Below, piece by piece: positions 10,984 to 21,748 of a stretch of DNA of 64,000 bases. Within the stretch, counting starts at the first letter, position 1. Every line of letters starts with the position of its first letter. A model generated the notes under the pieces. The model worked only from the letters and a program-made list of their open reading frames with translations, was not told the DNA's origin and made no database searches. The DNA is taken from the NCBI RefSeq assembly GCF_001540865.1, contig NC_033638.1, positions 4,973,849 through 5,037,848 of the forward strand. Direction: 5' to 3'. A program made the translations under genes and the position numbers. The stretch comes from Ananas comosus. Its lineage: Eukaryota; Streptophyta; Magnoliopsida; Poales; Bromeliaceae.

Positions 10984-10988
10984 ATCTT

Positions 10989-12504
10989 ATCTTTACTATG
11001 CTGTAGATTGATGAAACACAAAAGAGATTTCTCCAAGAGCTTTCCTCAATGCTACTCAGTTCAAACCCAACCTTGGAGGGATTAGAAGCTACTAGGTGCG
11101 AGTAATAACCTACTGCGAGTCAAAATCTGAGATTGCTGACCCGGCCAAAGATCCTCCTCCAGGAAGCGTGCGAGGAAATGAGACGGTTGCGAATGATGAC
11201 CCTCGAAGTTTGCTCTCACTATGGATCAAGTGATTCGGCTGATAAGGGATCAGATCAACCAAGTTCGATACAGCACAACAAATTCGGTTCGGCTAGATCA
11301 GCCGAGTACATAGATTACACAAGGTTTTCTGGTTCGGCTAAGAGCCGAATGATGCTTATATTGCTAAGATTGGAAAATGCTTACAAAACAAAGAAGCAAA
11401 AGGAGAATCTATTCTACCAACTACTCCTAGGAAAGACAGTAGATGCGGAAAAAGTAAAAAGGATTACAAATAGGCTACTCTTAGAAAACAGTAAAGTGCG
11501 AGGAGTATGAAAGTTGGTCTTCTTGTTCTCAGGGAAAAAAGACCCCTCTTCCAGGCGTCTTCTATTTATTTATAGTCTGCCTGTTGTTATTCAGTTATCC
11601 CTATGATTGGCCACTTCCCGGATTTCGTGGGCCACTACTAGTCGATCTTAACCGCATGTAACCGCATGAACCTTAAGTACTTTTCAGTTTGATGCGGCTC
11701 TTTCTATGTTCCTGATGCACCATCTGTTACTTGTCCCTGGCTTCAAAGGCCCTGGCTGCTATGCATCCCGGTTTACCACGTGGCGCAATTTCTTTGGCAC
11801 CAACATAACCAAAATAAGCAAAGATAGTAAAAGGAGCTCAAGTGAAGGAGATGAAGGAGATAAAGAAAGAAAAAGAAACTTAGAGTTCTCTAGTGTAGAA
11901 GAATGGAAGAGGCGGCCGAGGATTTGAGACAGTTTATAGAGTTGAAACAATTTCACAAAAACCCCTCAAACCCCAAAAAATAGTATTAAAACATCCTTTA
12001 GCATGTAGCAGGTTTACGTGCTCGAAACATATTTTGGACGTCCAAAATCTCACTGTTGACTCAGATGCTCATAGATTTCAGATACTCGTTAGCTCATCTG
12101 CACAATTCCGGGCACCTGTCGGGAATTCCAGGCACCTAACCTGAACTCTTGGGTTGAGCATCTGAATTCACTTCGCGGCGTCCGAATCTGTATCTAACAA
12201 TATTCATGCATCCACAGGGCAATTCAGATCACCCAACAATTGAAATCCCACACAGCACACCATTTTCAAGCGCTTGCAACCATTTTCGAGTGTCCGGAAG
12301 TCCACAAAAACTCTAGGTTCTGCAGAAGCTAATTCCAAATTCTATTTCCGCACCCATTTCATGCTAGAACTGACTCAGCCTATCCAGACAACCCTAGAAC
12401 ACTCTAACAGTATTAAATACTATTTCTTTTGCAACCTTGCTAATTTGCAAAAATCCAATATATTATAATAGTTATTATTCAAATCACGATTTATGAGGTT
12501 GGGA
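10989..12504. other. Decayed repeat sequence, no gene recognised
   Basis: The stretch 11100-11760 has repeated GGTTCGGCTAGA and AAGAGCCGAATG phrases and a CTATTTATTTATAG box near 11567. This looks like part of an old LTR, but no ends were found. The open frame at 11133-11510 is polar and shows no domain. 11930-12500 is AT-rich with no signal. Confidence 0.4.
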
Positions 12505-13081
12505 GTGCGACCACTATTTGTGTTTTACCAAATAGGACTTTGTTAGGATTTTCCACTTCTAATTGTAGTTTCGATACTGATAAATAGAACCCCCCTTCCC
12601 CGGGAAAGAGGAACTTCCTCTTCTAATTTAGTCTAAATTAGAAGCAATTAAGAAGAACCTACTTCTTTATTAATAAAATTGACCATTATTATAAAAAAGT
12701 AGAGCCTCTTTTATAAAATATATTTTCTAAATTAATTAGTAAATATCTTTCCCAAACTAATTAGTAAACAACCCTAATTCAATATGAAAAAGACTATAAA
12801 TACGCATCAAACTGAGATCTGAGAGTGATTGTAACAATCCGTCCCTCTTGAAATACACCTCATTCTCAAGGTGTGAGTCAATATATTATAACAGTTGATG
12901 ATGACGTATGAGTAATTTTGTTCGTGCAATCGGTTTAATTATTGGCGAAATCACATCAATGTCTTCATATACAATAGAAATAGGAGGAACTAACAACAAT
13001 AACATCTTGGAAAAGTCCAATGATGGATAAAATAACGACTGAGGTACAACCAGCGGAGGTGGCAATTGATAAACAATTTTA
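12505..13081. repeat. Direct repeat copy 1 (about 580 bp)
   Basis: Aligns along its length with 13812-14410. Shared text includes GTTTCGATACTGATAAATAG, AGAGGAACTTCCTCTTCTAA and ATGATGACGTATGAGTAATT. It ends GATAAACAATTTTA, exactly where the fold-back element begins. The similarity to the LTR-like segment at 15110 suggests an old LTR origin. Confidence 0.85.
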
Positions 13082-13085
13082 ATCT

Positions 13086-13606
13086 CCTATACATCTATAG
13101 TACCAAGGCTCCGGTACTATAGTCTCATTTTCAATTTTAGGGTGTTTAAATCAACGATTCACACCGTTAAAACTGATCTAGACTATTTAAAATTTTTAGA
13201 AATAAAATTTTATATTTTTTCGACATAGTTTACTTTATGATCAAATTATTTCAAAATTGTCAATTTTCAATGGCTACTATGGCGAGTTTGAATTTTAACG
13301 GTGTAGAAGAATCTAAATTTTCTCAAATTTTGATAGAAAATACTTTAAACTATCTAGATTAAGGTTAACATTCTTGATCTTTAATTTAAAAGTCCTATAC
13401 TCAAATTTTAAAAATTATTCAATTTCTACCATTCATTTTGACATAATTTATTTACTAAGTAAACGATGTCTAAAAAACCTAAAATTTTATTCCTAAGAAC
13501 TTCATATACCCTAGATCATATTTAACGGTGTGGATCGTTAATTTGAACACCCTAAGATCGAAAACAAGACTATAGTATCGGAGCTCCAGTACTATAGATA
13601 GTATAG
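13086..13606. mobile_element. Fold-back MITE with about 70-bp terminal inverted repeats
   Basis: The left end has CTATAGTACCAAGGCTCCGG, then GGGTGTTTAAATCAACG and CACACCGTTAAA. The right end has the inverse: TTTAACGGTGTGGATCG, TTGAACACCC, then CGGAGCTCCAGTACTATAG. It has no coding capacity. It shares the TAGTACCAAG theme with the MITEs at 17268 and 17521. Confidence 0.8.
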
Positions 13607-13811
13607 TAGCCTAATTATATATATATATTTCGAGCTTTTCGAGCTTAATTCGAGCGAGCCGAATAATACTCAAGTTCAGCTTGAAATTAATTTCGAGCCT
13701 AAATTTAGGCTCAAGCTTGCTTGAAATTAATTCGAGTCGAGCTCGAGCGAGTCGAGCTCGGAGCCGAACACGAGTCGAACACGAGCTGGCTCGCTCATTT
13801 GCCAGCCCTAA
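13607..13811 (-). mobile_element. GCTCGA-rich element ending in TTTGCCAGCCCTA
   Basis: On the minus strand it starts TAGGGCTGGCAAATGAGC, continues through many GAGCTCGA/TTCGAG repeats and ends in (TA)n next to the MITE. The same arrangement occurs at 63656-64000. The TAGGGCTGGC end resembles hAT termini. No target duplication is identified. Confidence 0.55.
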
Positions 13812-14410
13812 GTGCAACCACTATGTGTTTTACCAAAACAGGACTTTGTTAGGATTTTTCGCTCTTAATAGTTTCGATACTGATAAATAGAACACCCCCC
13901 CTGCAGGTAAGAGGAACTTCCTCTTCTAATTTAGTCGAAATTAGAAGCCATTAAGAAGAACCTACTTCTTTATTAATAAAATTGACCATTATTATAAAAA
14001 GGTAGAGCCTCTTTTATAAAATATATTTTCTAAATTAATTAGTAAATATCTTTTCCAAACTAATTAGTAAATAACCCTAATTCAATATGAAAAAGACTAT
14101 AAATTCGCATCAAACTAAGATCTGTGAGAGTGATTGTAACAATCCGTCCATCTTGAATAATTAGTAAATAACCCTTATTCCCAAGGTGTGAGTCAATATA
14201 ATATAACAGTTGAAATATAACAGTTGATGATGACGTATGAGTAATTTTGTCCGTGCAATCGGTTTAATTATTGGCGAAATCACATCAATGTCTTCTTATA
14301 CAATAGTAATAGGAGGAACTAACAACAATAACATCTTCGAAAAGGCCAATGATGGATGAAATAACGACTGAGGTACAACTAGCGGAGGTGGCAATTGATA
14401 AACAATTTTA
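13812..14410. repeat. Direct repeat copy 2 (about 600 bp)
   Basis: Second copy of 12505-13081, beginning GTGCAACCACTATGTGTTTT directly after the GCTCGA element. It carries a small internal rearrangement near 14155-14220, where AATTAGTAAATAACCC and an ATATAACAGTTGA segment are repeated. Confidence 0.85.
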
Positions 14411-15092
14411 ACAATGAATGAATCATTGATGGATTGATGGTAGCGACGGCAGAGGAACGACAGGTGGAGGCGATAATTTACTGAGCTTATTATTATTTTC
14501 TATAATTCTTTCTTGATTAATATATTATTCCGCGCGATATAACTAATTTAGAGGTTCTTCTTCTTTTTCAAAAACCAACTTAATATCTCAGCTCAGCCCT
14601 ATATTGAAGATATATATTTGTTTTCCTCAACATGTAAATTATTTTAAAAAAATTTTAATAACTTTTTTGAAATATTTTGGATTCTTTTTGAATTTTTTAG
14701 AATTTTATTATAGTTTTTTATTAAATGTGTTTCAATTTTTCTAAAAATAGAAAGGTACTTTGGGAGATGTTTTAAAAGCAACACAAAAATGTCTTTTAGT
14801 CTAAAAGGTCATATATTGCACGGTTCTTTAAAAAAAAAAAACTAACTTTTTATTTATTTTAATTATAAAAANNNNNNNNNNNNNNNNNNNNNNNTATAAA
14901 AACCTTAAAATAATAAAAAAATCTAAAATATTATTAATTTTTTTGGAAAAAATTAAATTCTTGATACAAATAAAAACTCGAAGAGAAGTTGCAAGAGCTT
15001 CATCTTTGAAATTGCTCTAATTTAGTGGAGTCGTCGCGTCTCTTACTTTGCCACTGCAAGCGAAGTCATGGACAGATAAGCTAAAGATCGAG
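14411..15092. other. AT-rich DNA, no gene recognised
   Basis: A-runs and T-runs with no open frame of note. Contains the assembly gap at 14872-14894. Confidence 0.5.
14872..14894. other. Assembly gap (23 N)
   Basis: Run of undetermined bases. Confidence 1.
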
Positions 15093-15330
15093 TAGCTCTG
15101 ATACTAAAGTGTTGGGATCTTCTACTTCTAATTATAGTTCTAATACGATAGAAAAATTTAACATCTTTATTGGACGCGCGTCTCCACTCCAATTGGAAGA
15201 GTAGTCTCCTATATATTGTAACTTAGCCTAAACTACTATAAGCTATTAAGGAAAACTCACTTTATAGATAAAATTAACCATTATTATAAAAGAGAAGAGC
15301 TTTTTATTTATAGGCCTACAATTATTACAA
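15093..15330 (-). repeat. LTR-like segment with minus-strand primer site
   Basis: AGCTCTGATACTAAA (15094-15108) is the reverse complement of a degenerate initiator-Met primer-binding site. It is followed by TGTTGGGATCTTCTACTTCT at 15110, as expected for a minus-strand 5' LTR. The sequence downstream (CTTCTAATTATAGTT, AAAATTAACCATTATTATAA) is a diverged version of the direct repeats at 12505 and 13812. Confidence 0.5.
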
Positions 15331-17267
15331 AATAATAATCCATATATGATGAGAAAATTATATAAGAATAAAATAAATAAAAAGATATTGCTAATCCATT
15401 AGATAATTCAAATAAATTATCTTTTCTAAACTATTTGAAACGGTCTATCTATATATACTGTCACAAATTAAATAGTATTTCTGATGGTACAAATATTATC
15501 CTTAATTATAAAATATATTTTTTATGATTATTTTTTTCGATCATTGCAAATTAAAGATACTAGAATGGATATGTATTGCAACGACAAACTATTGTCATCT
15601 CAAACATTTTATTATTTATGGGCTTTTGCTTATTTTTTACTTTATTACTATTCAAAATTTTTAAATTTACTATTTTTTTAATACATAATATACCCTTCTA
15701 AAATTCAATCTCATTAGTAAACTCTAGAAAAAATGAGAATATTTGAAGGAATTTTTTTCTAAATCAATAAGGGCATTTAGGTTCTCCAAAGATAAACAAG
15801 ATATTTTCGAAATTTTGAAGAAAATATTAGATATTATCCCGATTATTTTTATATATAGGAATAATTATCTGTATATCCCTCAAAAGTTAACGAAATATCT
15901 TATTCATTCTGAAAATTTTTTGTTTCAAAAATACTAGTATAAACTTTTTTCGTTATTTAAATTTATCTTTAGTGTTAAAGCTGTTAGTTAATTTCAGGTT
16001 AAACCCATATTATATCTCAACCAAGATTAAAATAGACATGAAATGCTAATTTTGTTCCTTTGTATTTGATCTATTTTCATAACCTATCCCTTCCAACACC
16101 CATCTCTCTAGGGTTTCTTCCCATGCTTATCTGCAGATACTCTCCTTCGGGATCCTCACCCGCGACATCTTCGGTGACAACGACAGTGGTGGTGGCGGAG
16201 GTCCCTCAACCGAGAACTCCTCTAACAATCCATTTATCTAATCTTCTAACTAATGTGGCATGAATCTTTTGATCCATTTATGTATAAGATCTTGTTATTT
16301 AAGTTTCTTTGAATTAGCAATAACTTTTTGTATATTTAGACTCTGATTTTGTCATTTTGGTTAAGTGGGAAGCATCAATGGATGAGGACGCAATGGGAGG
16401 AAAAAGAGCTGCATCTTCTTTAGCCATGACTAAAGAAGATGAAGCTTCTTCTTCAGCTTGAGGAAGAAGATTAATTGACCATTATAAGGATTAATAAAAA
16501 AGGTAGGAGACCATTTAAGGAAAATAAGAAAGACGAAAGAATATTAAAGGCAGATAAGAAAAATAAATGGCAGTAGAATATAAATTTAAATAGGCCAAAT
16601 AGTTAGCTCACAAAGAAAAACTGTTTTTTAAAAGATGTACTAACAAAAGCTAACTAGAGGAATATATTTGAAAGAGATTGAAACTTTAGAGTTGTCTTTT
16701 AAAATAGCAAAGATTTAGAAGGGTAGTTTTCATATTAGCCTTTTAAAAGCGATAAATACGAAAATCGATAACTTTACAAGGGCATATAAACAATTGGCCT
16801 ATTTTTATAATATTTTTTGTAATAACTATTCAAACTCTCACAAAAATATTTTTCAGTAAGTACATTAAGTTACCCTCACAAAAAGAGGTCACAAATGACC
16901 TATTTTTCAATAGTGGGAAAAAGACTGTAAATTCACATGGAACTAGATTCTGAGAGTAATCGTAACAGACTTAATGCATCCAATTTCTTGAGTTTTTGGG
17001 TTTGAAAATTGTTCCGGGAGAATTTGGTGTAGAATGTTAGTCATACAACACACAAAAAAAAAAAAGAAGAAAATTGAAAAGCTAATAAAAATAGTATTTT
17101 AAAACATCTAAAATTAATGGTGGTCACCTTTGTCTAGCTGCGCCTGCTGTTGCGGCGTGCATCAACTCATATTAATTACATGCTCGCTTTAATTCTCGCT
17201 AATTTGTCATTTTATCATTCGAGGAAGTGGCAATTAACTTCCTTTAGATATATATATATATATAGAG
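15331..17267. other. Intergenic DNA, no gene recognised
   Basis: AT-rich. Short open frames at 15484, 15743 and 16060 show no domain. 16380-16460 has a repetitive AAAGAAGATGAAGC stretch that is not convincingly coding. Confidence 0.45.
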
Positions 17268-17494
17268 TCCGGCTATGGTGTTTGTAAAAGTACCAAGCAC
17301 TTGGTACTTGTAAGTTTTTTACCGTTAGATCTACTCCTCGGATCATTTTCAACCATTAGATTATACTATTCAATCAACCACCCACTAAACCCTAGGGGGC
17401 CCACATCATCTTAACCGCATATCTTTTAATCCAATGGCTAAAAATCTACAAGCACCAAAACTTGGTACTTTTAAAAGCATAGGAGTTCAATTCT
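17268..17494. mobile_element. (TA)n-flanked MITE, copy 1
   Basis: About 227 bp between (TA)n tracts. The ends are inverted: AAAGTACCAAGCACTTGG on the left, AAACTTGGTACTTTTAAAAG on the right. The interior has ATTAGATTATACTATTCAATC, CCACCCACTAAACCCTAGGG and ATCTTAACCGCA, shared with the copy at 17521 and in part with 45605. Confidence 0.75.
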
Positions 17495-17520
17495 ATATAT
17501 ATATATAGAGAGAGAGAGAG

Positions 17521-17756
17521 TCCGGCTACTATACTATCGATAGTACCAAGCTCTTGGTACTATTGAGTTTCCACCATTAGATCTACCCTTTGATCATTTC
17601 CACCCGTTAGATTATACCATTAAACCAACCACCCACTCAACCCTAGGGGACCATTATTAATTTAATCGGGGAACACTATCATCCTAACCGCACATTTTTT
17701 CATCCAACGGTCAAAAACTCAATAGTACCAAGGGTTTGGTACTAGTGATAGTATAG

Positions 17757-17757
<1 letters not shown>
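17521..17757. mobile_element. (TA)n-flanked MITE, copy 2
   Basis: About 237 bp. The left end CTATCGATAGTACCAAGCTC is inverted on the right as GGTACTAGTGATAGTATAG. The interior shares ATTAGATTATACCATTAAACC and CCACCCACTCAACCCTAGGG with copy 1. A GA run precedes it and a long (TA)n follows. Confidence 0.8.

Positions 17758-17804
<47 letters not shown>
17758..17804. repeat. (TA)n microsatellite
   Basis: About 23 TA units directly after the MITE. Confidence 0.95.
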
Positions 17805-17806
<2 letters not shown>

Positions 17807-18869
17807 TTCTATTGTTGTAAGGGCAGAAATATTAAATGGTGAAGAAGATGAAGGGCAGGCATGCAAGAAAAAGGAAGTAGGAGCTTTAAGTGGCGTTTAT
17901 TAGTGGTTGTGATTATGCGTATAGATTGGGATGGTTTGTAGGACAAGGAAGTGATGGGATTCACACAAAAGAAACTGCTTAATGTGTTGCACTCGATCGT
18001 CCTCTCCTACCTAAAAGACAAGTCCACCTTGTCACGTTCCTCCTCTATTTTTGTCGATTTATTTTGCTTTTTTGCGTGCAGTCGTTGCGTAGAATATTCG
18101 GTAAAGATGGCTTCACACCTCTGGATATCAGTATAATATGCTTTTGCAAAAATAAGACTTTCCTAATCTTTTTAACTGAAGTAATCATCTTAATTAGCTA
18201 TAGGAATGAAAATATTATCCTATCATATCCGCATTTATATTTCATTTTATTCGCATTTAGATAAAAAATATTTGGATCCGGTGGGATAAAGATACATACG
18301 GGTATATATGTTTTCAAATTAAGGTTCCATTTGGTTGAGAGATATTCCGAAAATAAATGAGATATCTCTCAACTTACACTCAAACGGTTGAAAATTTGGG
18401 CGGAACAAGTTGTTCTAGTCAAAGCGGCTTATTATGCAACAATTCATTTAAAAAAATTTTTAAGAGAAATACAAATAATTTTATTCTTCTCTTTATTTTA
18501 TTAGATAAATAGATATATAAATAAATATATTACATAACTATTATCTTTATGATAATATATTTTTACTTAAATCTTATTATATAATAAAAGTTAATTATAT
18601 TTATATATTATTTATTTTATTAAGTTGTATCATTTATATATTAATATTTTATTATTTTATTTTATTTATTATATATATTAAATTATGTTTTATATATTAT
18701 ATTAATATATTTGTACTACTTATAAAAGTGTGAGTTTAGTTTAGTTTTTTTTTCTTTCCAAAAATATCACTATCTTTTTAGTAATATTTTCATGTTCAGT
18801 AATTTTGAACTATTTATTTCAAATGATTCAGTTATTCTCAAATATAGATCTTAATTTTTTGCCATTAAA
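17805..18869. other. AT-rich DNA, no gene recognised
   Basis: 18240-18300 (TTCGCATTTAGATAAAAAAT, GGATCCGGTGGGATAAAGAT) and 18322 (GGTTCCATTTGGTTG) look like ends of small DNA transposons, but I could not pair them. 18480-18720 is nearly pure A/T. Confidence 0.4.
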
Positions 18870-20819
18870 TGTCATGCTCCGGGGTTCATTTGAAAACCCA
18901 TTTTAGGAAAGCTAGCGAAAAAACATGTGATTTGATTTTTTTTTTTTTATAACTCCTTTAAAGAGTACCCTGTGACGCACACAGACCTGCCACATAGACA
19001 GAAGATCCTCTAAACAACCGGACAGAGTCTCCCCTTTATATGCACGGCGCAGTACCTGAATACAAGTATCAATCATACAAACAACCACACAACGAAAGCA
19101 ACAATTAATTATCAAGGCAGGTAAAGAATGAAATACAACTAAACATCTAACAGGAGACCAATCACCAAATGCTAATATTTTATATCCATCCATAATTATT
19201 AACAATTACTTATGAATCAGCAGGCAATGCAGTACTGAATGTAAGAACAACTAAACCAAGATGTCTAGATCAAAGAACTAATCCAACATCAATTAATGAA
19301 AAACTGAACTGAGTATAGGAATGTAAGAATCAACCATTATTAACAATTACTTATGAATCAGCAGGCAATGAGGTACTGAATGTAAGAACAACTAAACCAA
19401 GATGTCTAGATCAAAGAACTAATCCAACATCAATTAATGAAAAACTGAACTGAGTATAGGAATGTAAGAATCAACCATTATTAACAATTACTTATGAATC
19501 AGCAGGCAATGAGGTACTGAATGTAAGAACAACTAAACCAAGATGTCTAGATCAAAGAACTAATCCAACATCAATTAATGAAAAACTGAACTGAGTATAG
19601 GAATGTAAGAATCAACCATTATTAACAATTACTTATGAATCAGCAGGCAATGAGGTACTGAATGTAAGAACAACTAAACCAAGATGTCTAGATCAAAGAA
19701 CTAATCCAACATCAATTAATGAAAAACTGAACTGAGTATAGGAATGTAAGAATCAACAATTATTAACAATTACTTATGAATCAGCAGGCAATGCCGTACT
19801 GAATGTAAGAACAACTAAACCAAAATGTCTAGATCAAAGAACTAATCCAACATCAATTAATGAAAAACTGAACTGAGTATAGGAATGTAAGAATCAACCA
19901 TTATTAACAATTACTTATGAATCAGCAGGCAATGAGGTACTGAATGTAAGAACAACTAAACCAAGATGTCTAGATCAAAGAACTAATCCAACATCAATTA
20001 ATGAAAAACTGAACTGAGTATAGGAATGTAAGAATCAACCATTATTAACAATTACTTATGAATCAGCAGGCAATGAGGTACTGAATGTAAGAACAACTAA
20101 ACCAAGATGTCTAGATCAAAGAACTAATCCAACATCAATTAATGAAAAACTGAACTGAGTATAGGAATGTAAGAATCAATGAGGGGCCAATCCAGAACAC
20201 AACTATCTAGTACCATCCTTGTGCAAAATCCCAACCCTCACCGCCTGCGTCACTTGAAATATGGTGGGGGTGAGAATATGTAAATCTGTCTCCCCTCCCA
20301 ATGGGTACCACGAGCCGACGAAGGTAAGCTGTACTCACCAGTAGATGGAAGAGATAATCAACAGTAGTGAACAAGTAAGTCATGTAAAGTAATAATAGGA
20401 TAACAACTAGCAATAAATGTAAAAGTAACCACTACTGTAAAGTAAGGTAGAAAAACTAACGAACAACAATAATCAACATGTGTACTGGAACAGTAGGTAT
20501 AATGACTGGAAAAGAACTACAACTACCACTCAATGAATAACTATATGCTACAGTAAAGAATAACGGGACACACCAATGCCTCAAATAGATGAATAACACC
20601 AACAATCAAATCAGCAGCCATATTAGTCTTAAGACCATAGGCTGAGACACGTGGTGCTCGCCCCCCTGGCATATAACCCTAACAGCCACCTTTTAGGGCT
20701 TACGGATCGAAAATACGACCACTTTTTTGAAAAAGAACACCCTCTTGCAATAGATCATACTGCTGGTGTACGTAAAGATGCTCACGAGCTATAGCAATCA
20801 ATGCAATATACTCAATGGC
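18870..20819 (-). mobile_element. Decayed gypsy LTR, minus strand, with tandem repeat inside
   Basis: The left end TGTCATGCTCCGGGG resembles the LTR terminus TGTCACGCCCCGGGG. At 18995-19045 GGACAGAGTCTCCCCT matches the conserved sequence near LTR 3' ends (compare GGACAGAGTCTCCCCTGTCC at 50672). GGGGGTGAGAATATG and CCAATGGGTACC (20265-20310) match the minus-strand hairpin module of the other LTRs in decayed form. The U3 end was not found, and the middle is replaced by the 141-bp tandem repeat. Confidence 0.6.
19198..20179. repeat. Tandem array, seven copies of a 141-bp unit
   Basis: Units begin ATTAACAATTACTTATGAAT at 19198, 19339, 19480, 19621, 19762, 19903 and 20044, an exact 141-bp period. 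The copies are almost identical. The main variable site follows CAGGCAATG (CAG, AGG or CCG before TACTG). The low divergence suggests recent amplification. Confidence 0.95.
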
Positions 20820-20880
20820 TGTCACGCCCCGGGACCCCGGGGCGTGACAGATTCTATCACGCCCCGGGACCCCGGGGCGT
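20820..20880. repeat. Paired palindromes made of LTR-end sequence
   Basis: A near-perfect 30-bp palindrome (20820-20849) has arms TGTCACGCCCCGGG and CCCGGGGCGTGACA. After GATTCTA a second, shorter copy follows: TCACGCCCCGGG with CCCGGGGCGTGGG. The arms equal the terminal bases of the local LTRs. Confidence 0.9.
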
Positions 20881-20948
20881 GGGCCGATTTTAAAAGCCTT
20901 TTTTTAACGATTACCATTTTAGAAATCAGAGTTGCGAAAAATGTGCTC

Positions 20949-21120
20949 TTTTTTTTTTAGAGAGATAGGTAGCATGCTACCTGCTTCGTTTATTTCATTT
21001 AGAAATAAACTTAGCTACAAATGTGAATCATTTAGGATTCGAACTTGGGTCTCGGATACCAACGACTAAGCCCTTTGCCACTTGCTCTAGGGACGGTCGG
21101 TCGGCTGTGGCTCATCTAGG
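20949..21120 (-). mobile_element. tRNA-derived SINE, minus strand
   Basis: On the minus strand there is an A box TGGCAAAGGGC (21070-21080) and a B box AGTTCGAATCC (21035-21045), at the spacing of a tRNA-type RNA polymerase III promoter. The 3' body reaches a run of ten A on the minus strand (T run at 20949-20958) preceded by CTATCTCTCT. Target duplications were not identified and the 5' end near 21120 is approximate. It lies inside the presumed gypsy 5' LTR. Confidence 0.65.
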
Positions 21121-21748
21121 GTTAGGGTTCCAAGGTAAAACCCAAGAATACAATTTATATATAAACTCATTTTGCGTAAAGATCCCCCAAACTTGGATAT
21201 TTTAATCCGAGTCCCTCACAGCGTGGGTAAAACGCGCAAACACACCTCCACATCCGGTTTCACGCAAAACGGTATATAAAATGTCGCACTTTTCGCAAAA
21301 TTACCGTTTTGCCATTAAAGACCCCTTCTCGATCAACGTGCGATACCAGAAGATCCGTCCGTCAGATTTGCGAACAGATCGCACCAGTGTGATCAGCACG
21401 ACAGAGACAACAAACTTACAGCTTCGTTCCGCTGTTTCAGCGGTGTCGCTCCTTTAGGGCCTTATGGTTACTGTTTCTGGTTTGTGCACGATTTTCAAGA
21501 AAACGAGAGTTTATTGGATTTACACTTATTTTTAGGTGTGGTTTTGGAATGTTGGAGAGTGGATGGTGTTTGTCGCGAATCCACGACCAAACGGCTCACT
21601 ATGGGAGGCACGGGAGCAACCTGAACATTCAACGAACAGCGCGCACTCGGGGAAAACCGCGCCGAAAACACAATTTCAGAAGCCGCTGATCCAAAGTGAG
21701 GTGAGCACTGTGATCAGTACGTTAAGACCTGTCAGTACGAGTCTCGGC

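Noticed and set aside
11133..11510. 125-codon open frame
   Set aside because: No recognisable domain, in decayed repeat DNA with GGTTCGGCT repeats; no start context or partner.
16060..16460. Possible small host gene near AGGGTTTCTTCCCATGC
   Set aside because: Frame stops after 67 codons, no domain, no splice pattern that extends it convincingly.
19198..20179. CRISPR-like look of regularly spaced repeats
   Set aside because: The 141-bp units are contiguous with no variable spacers, in a plant genome.
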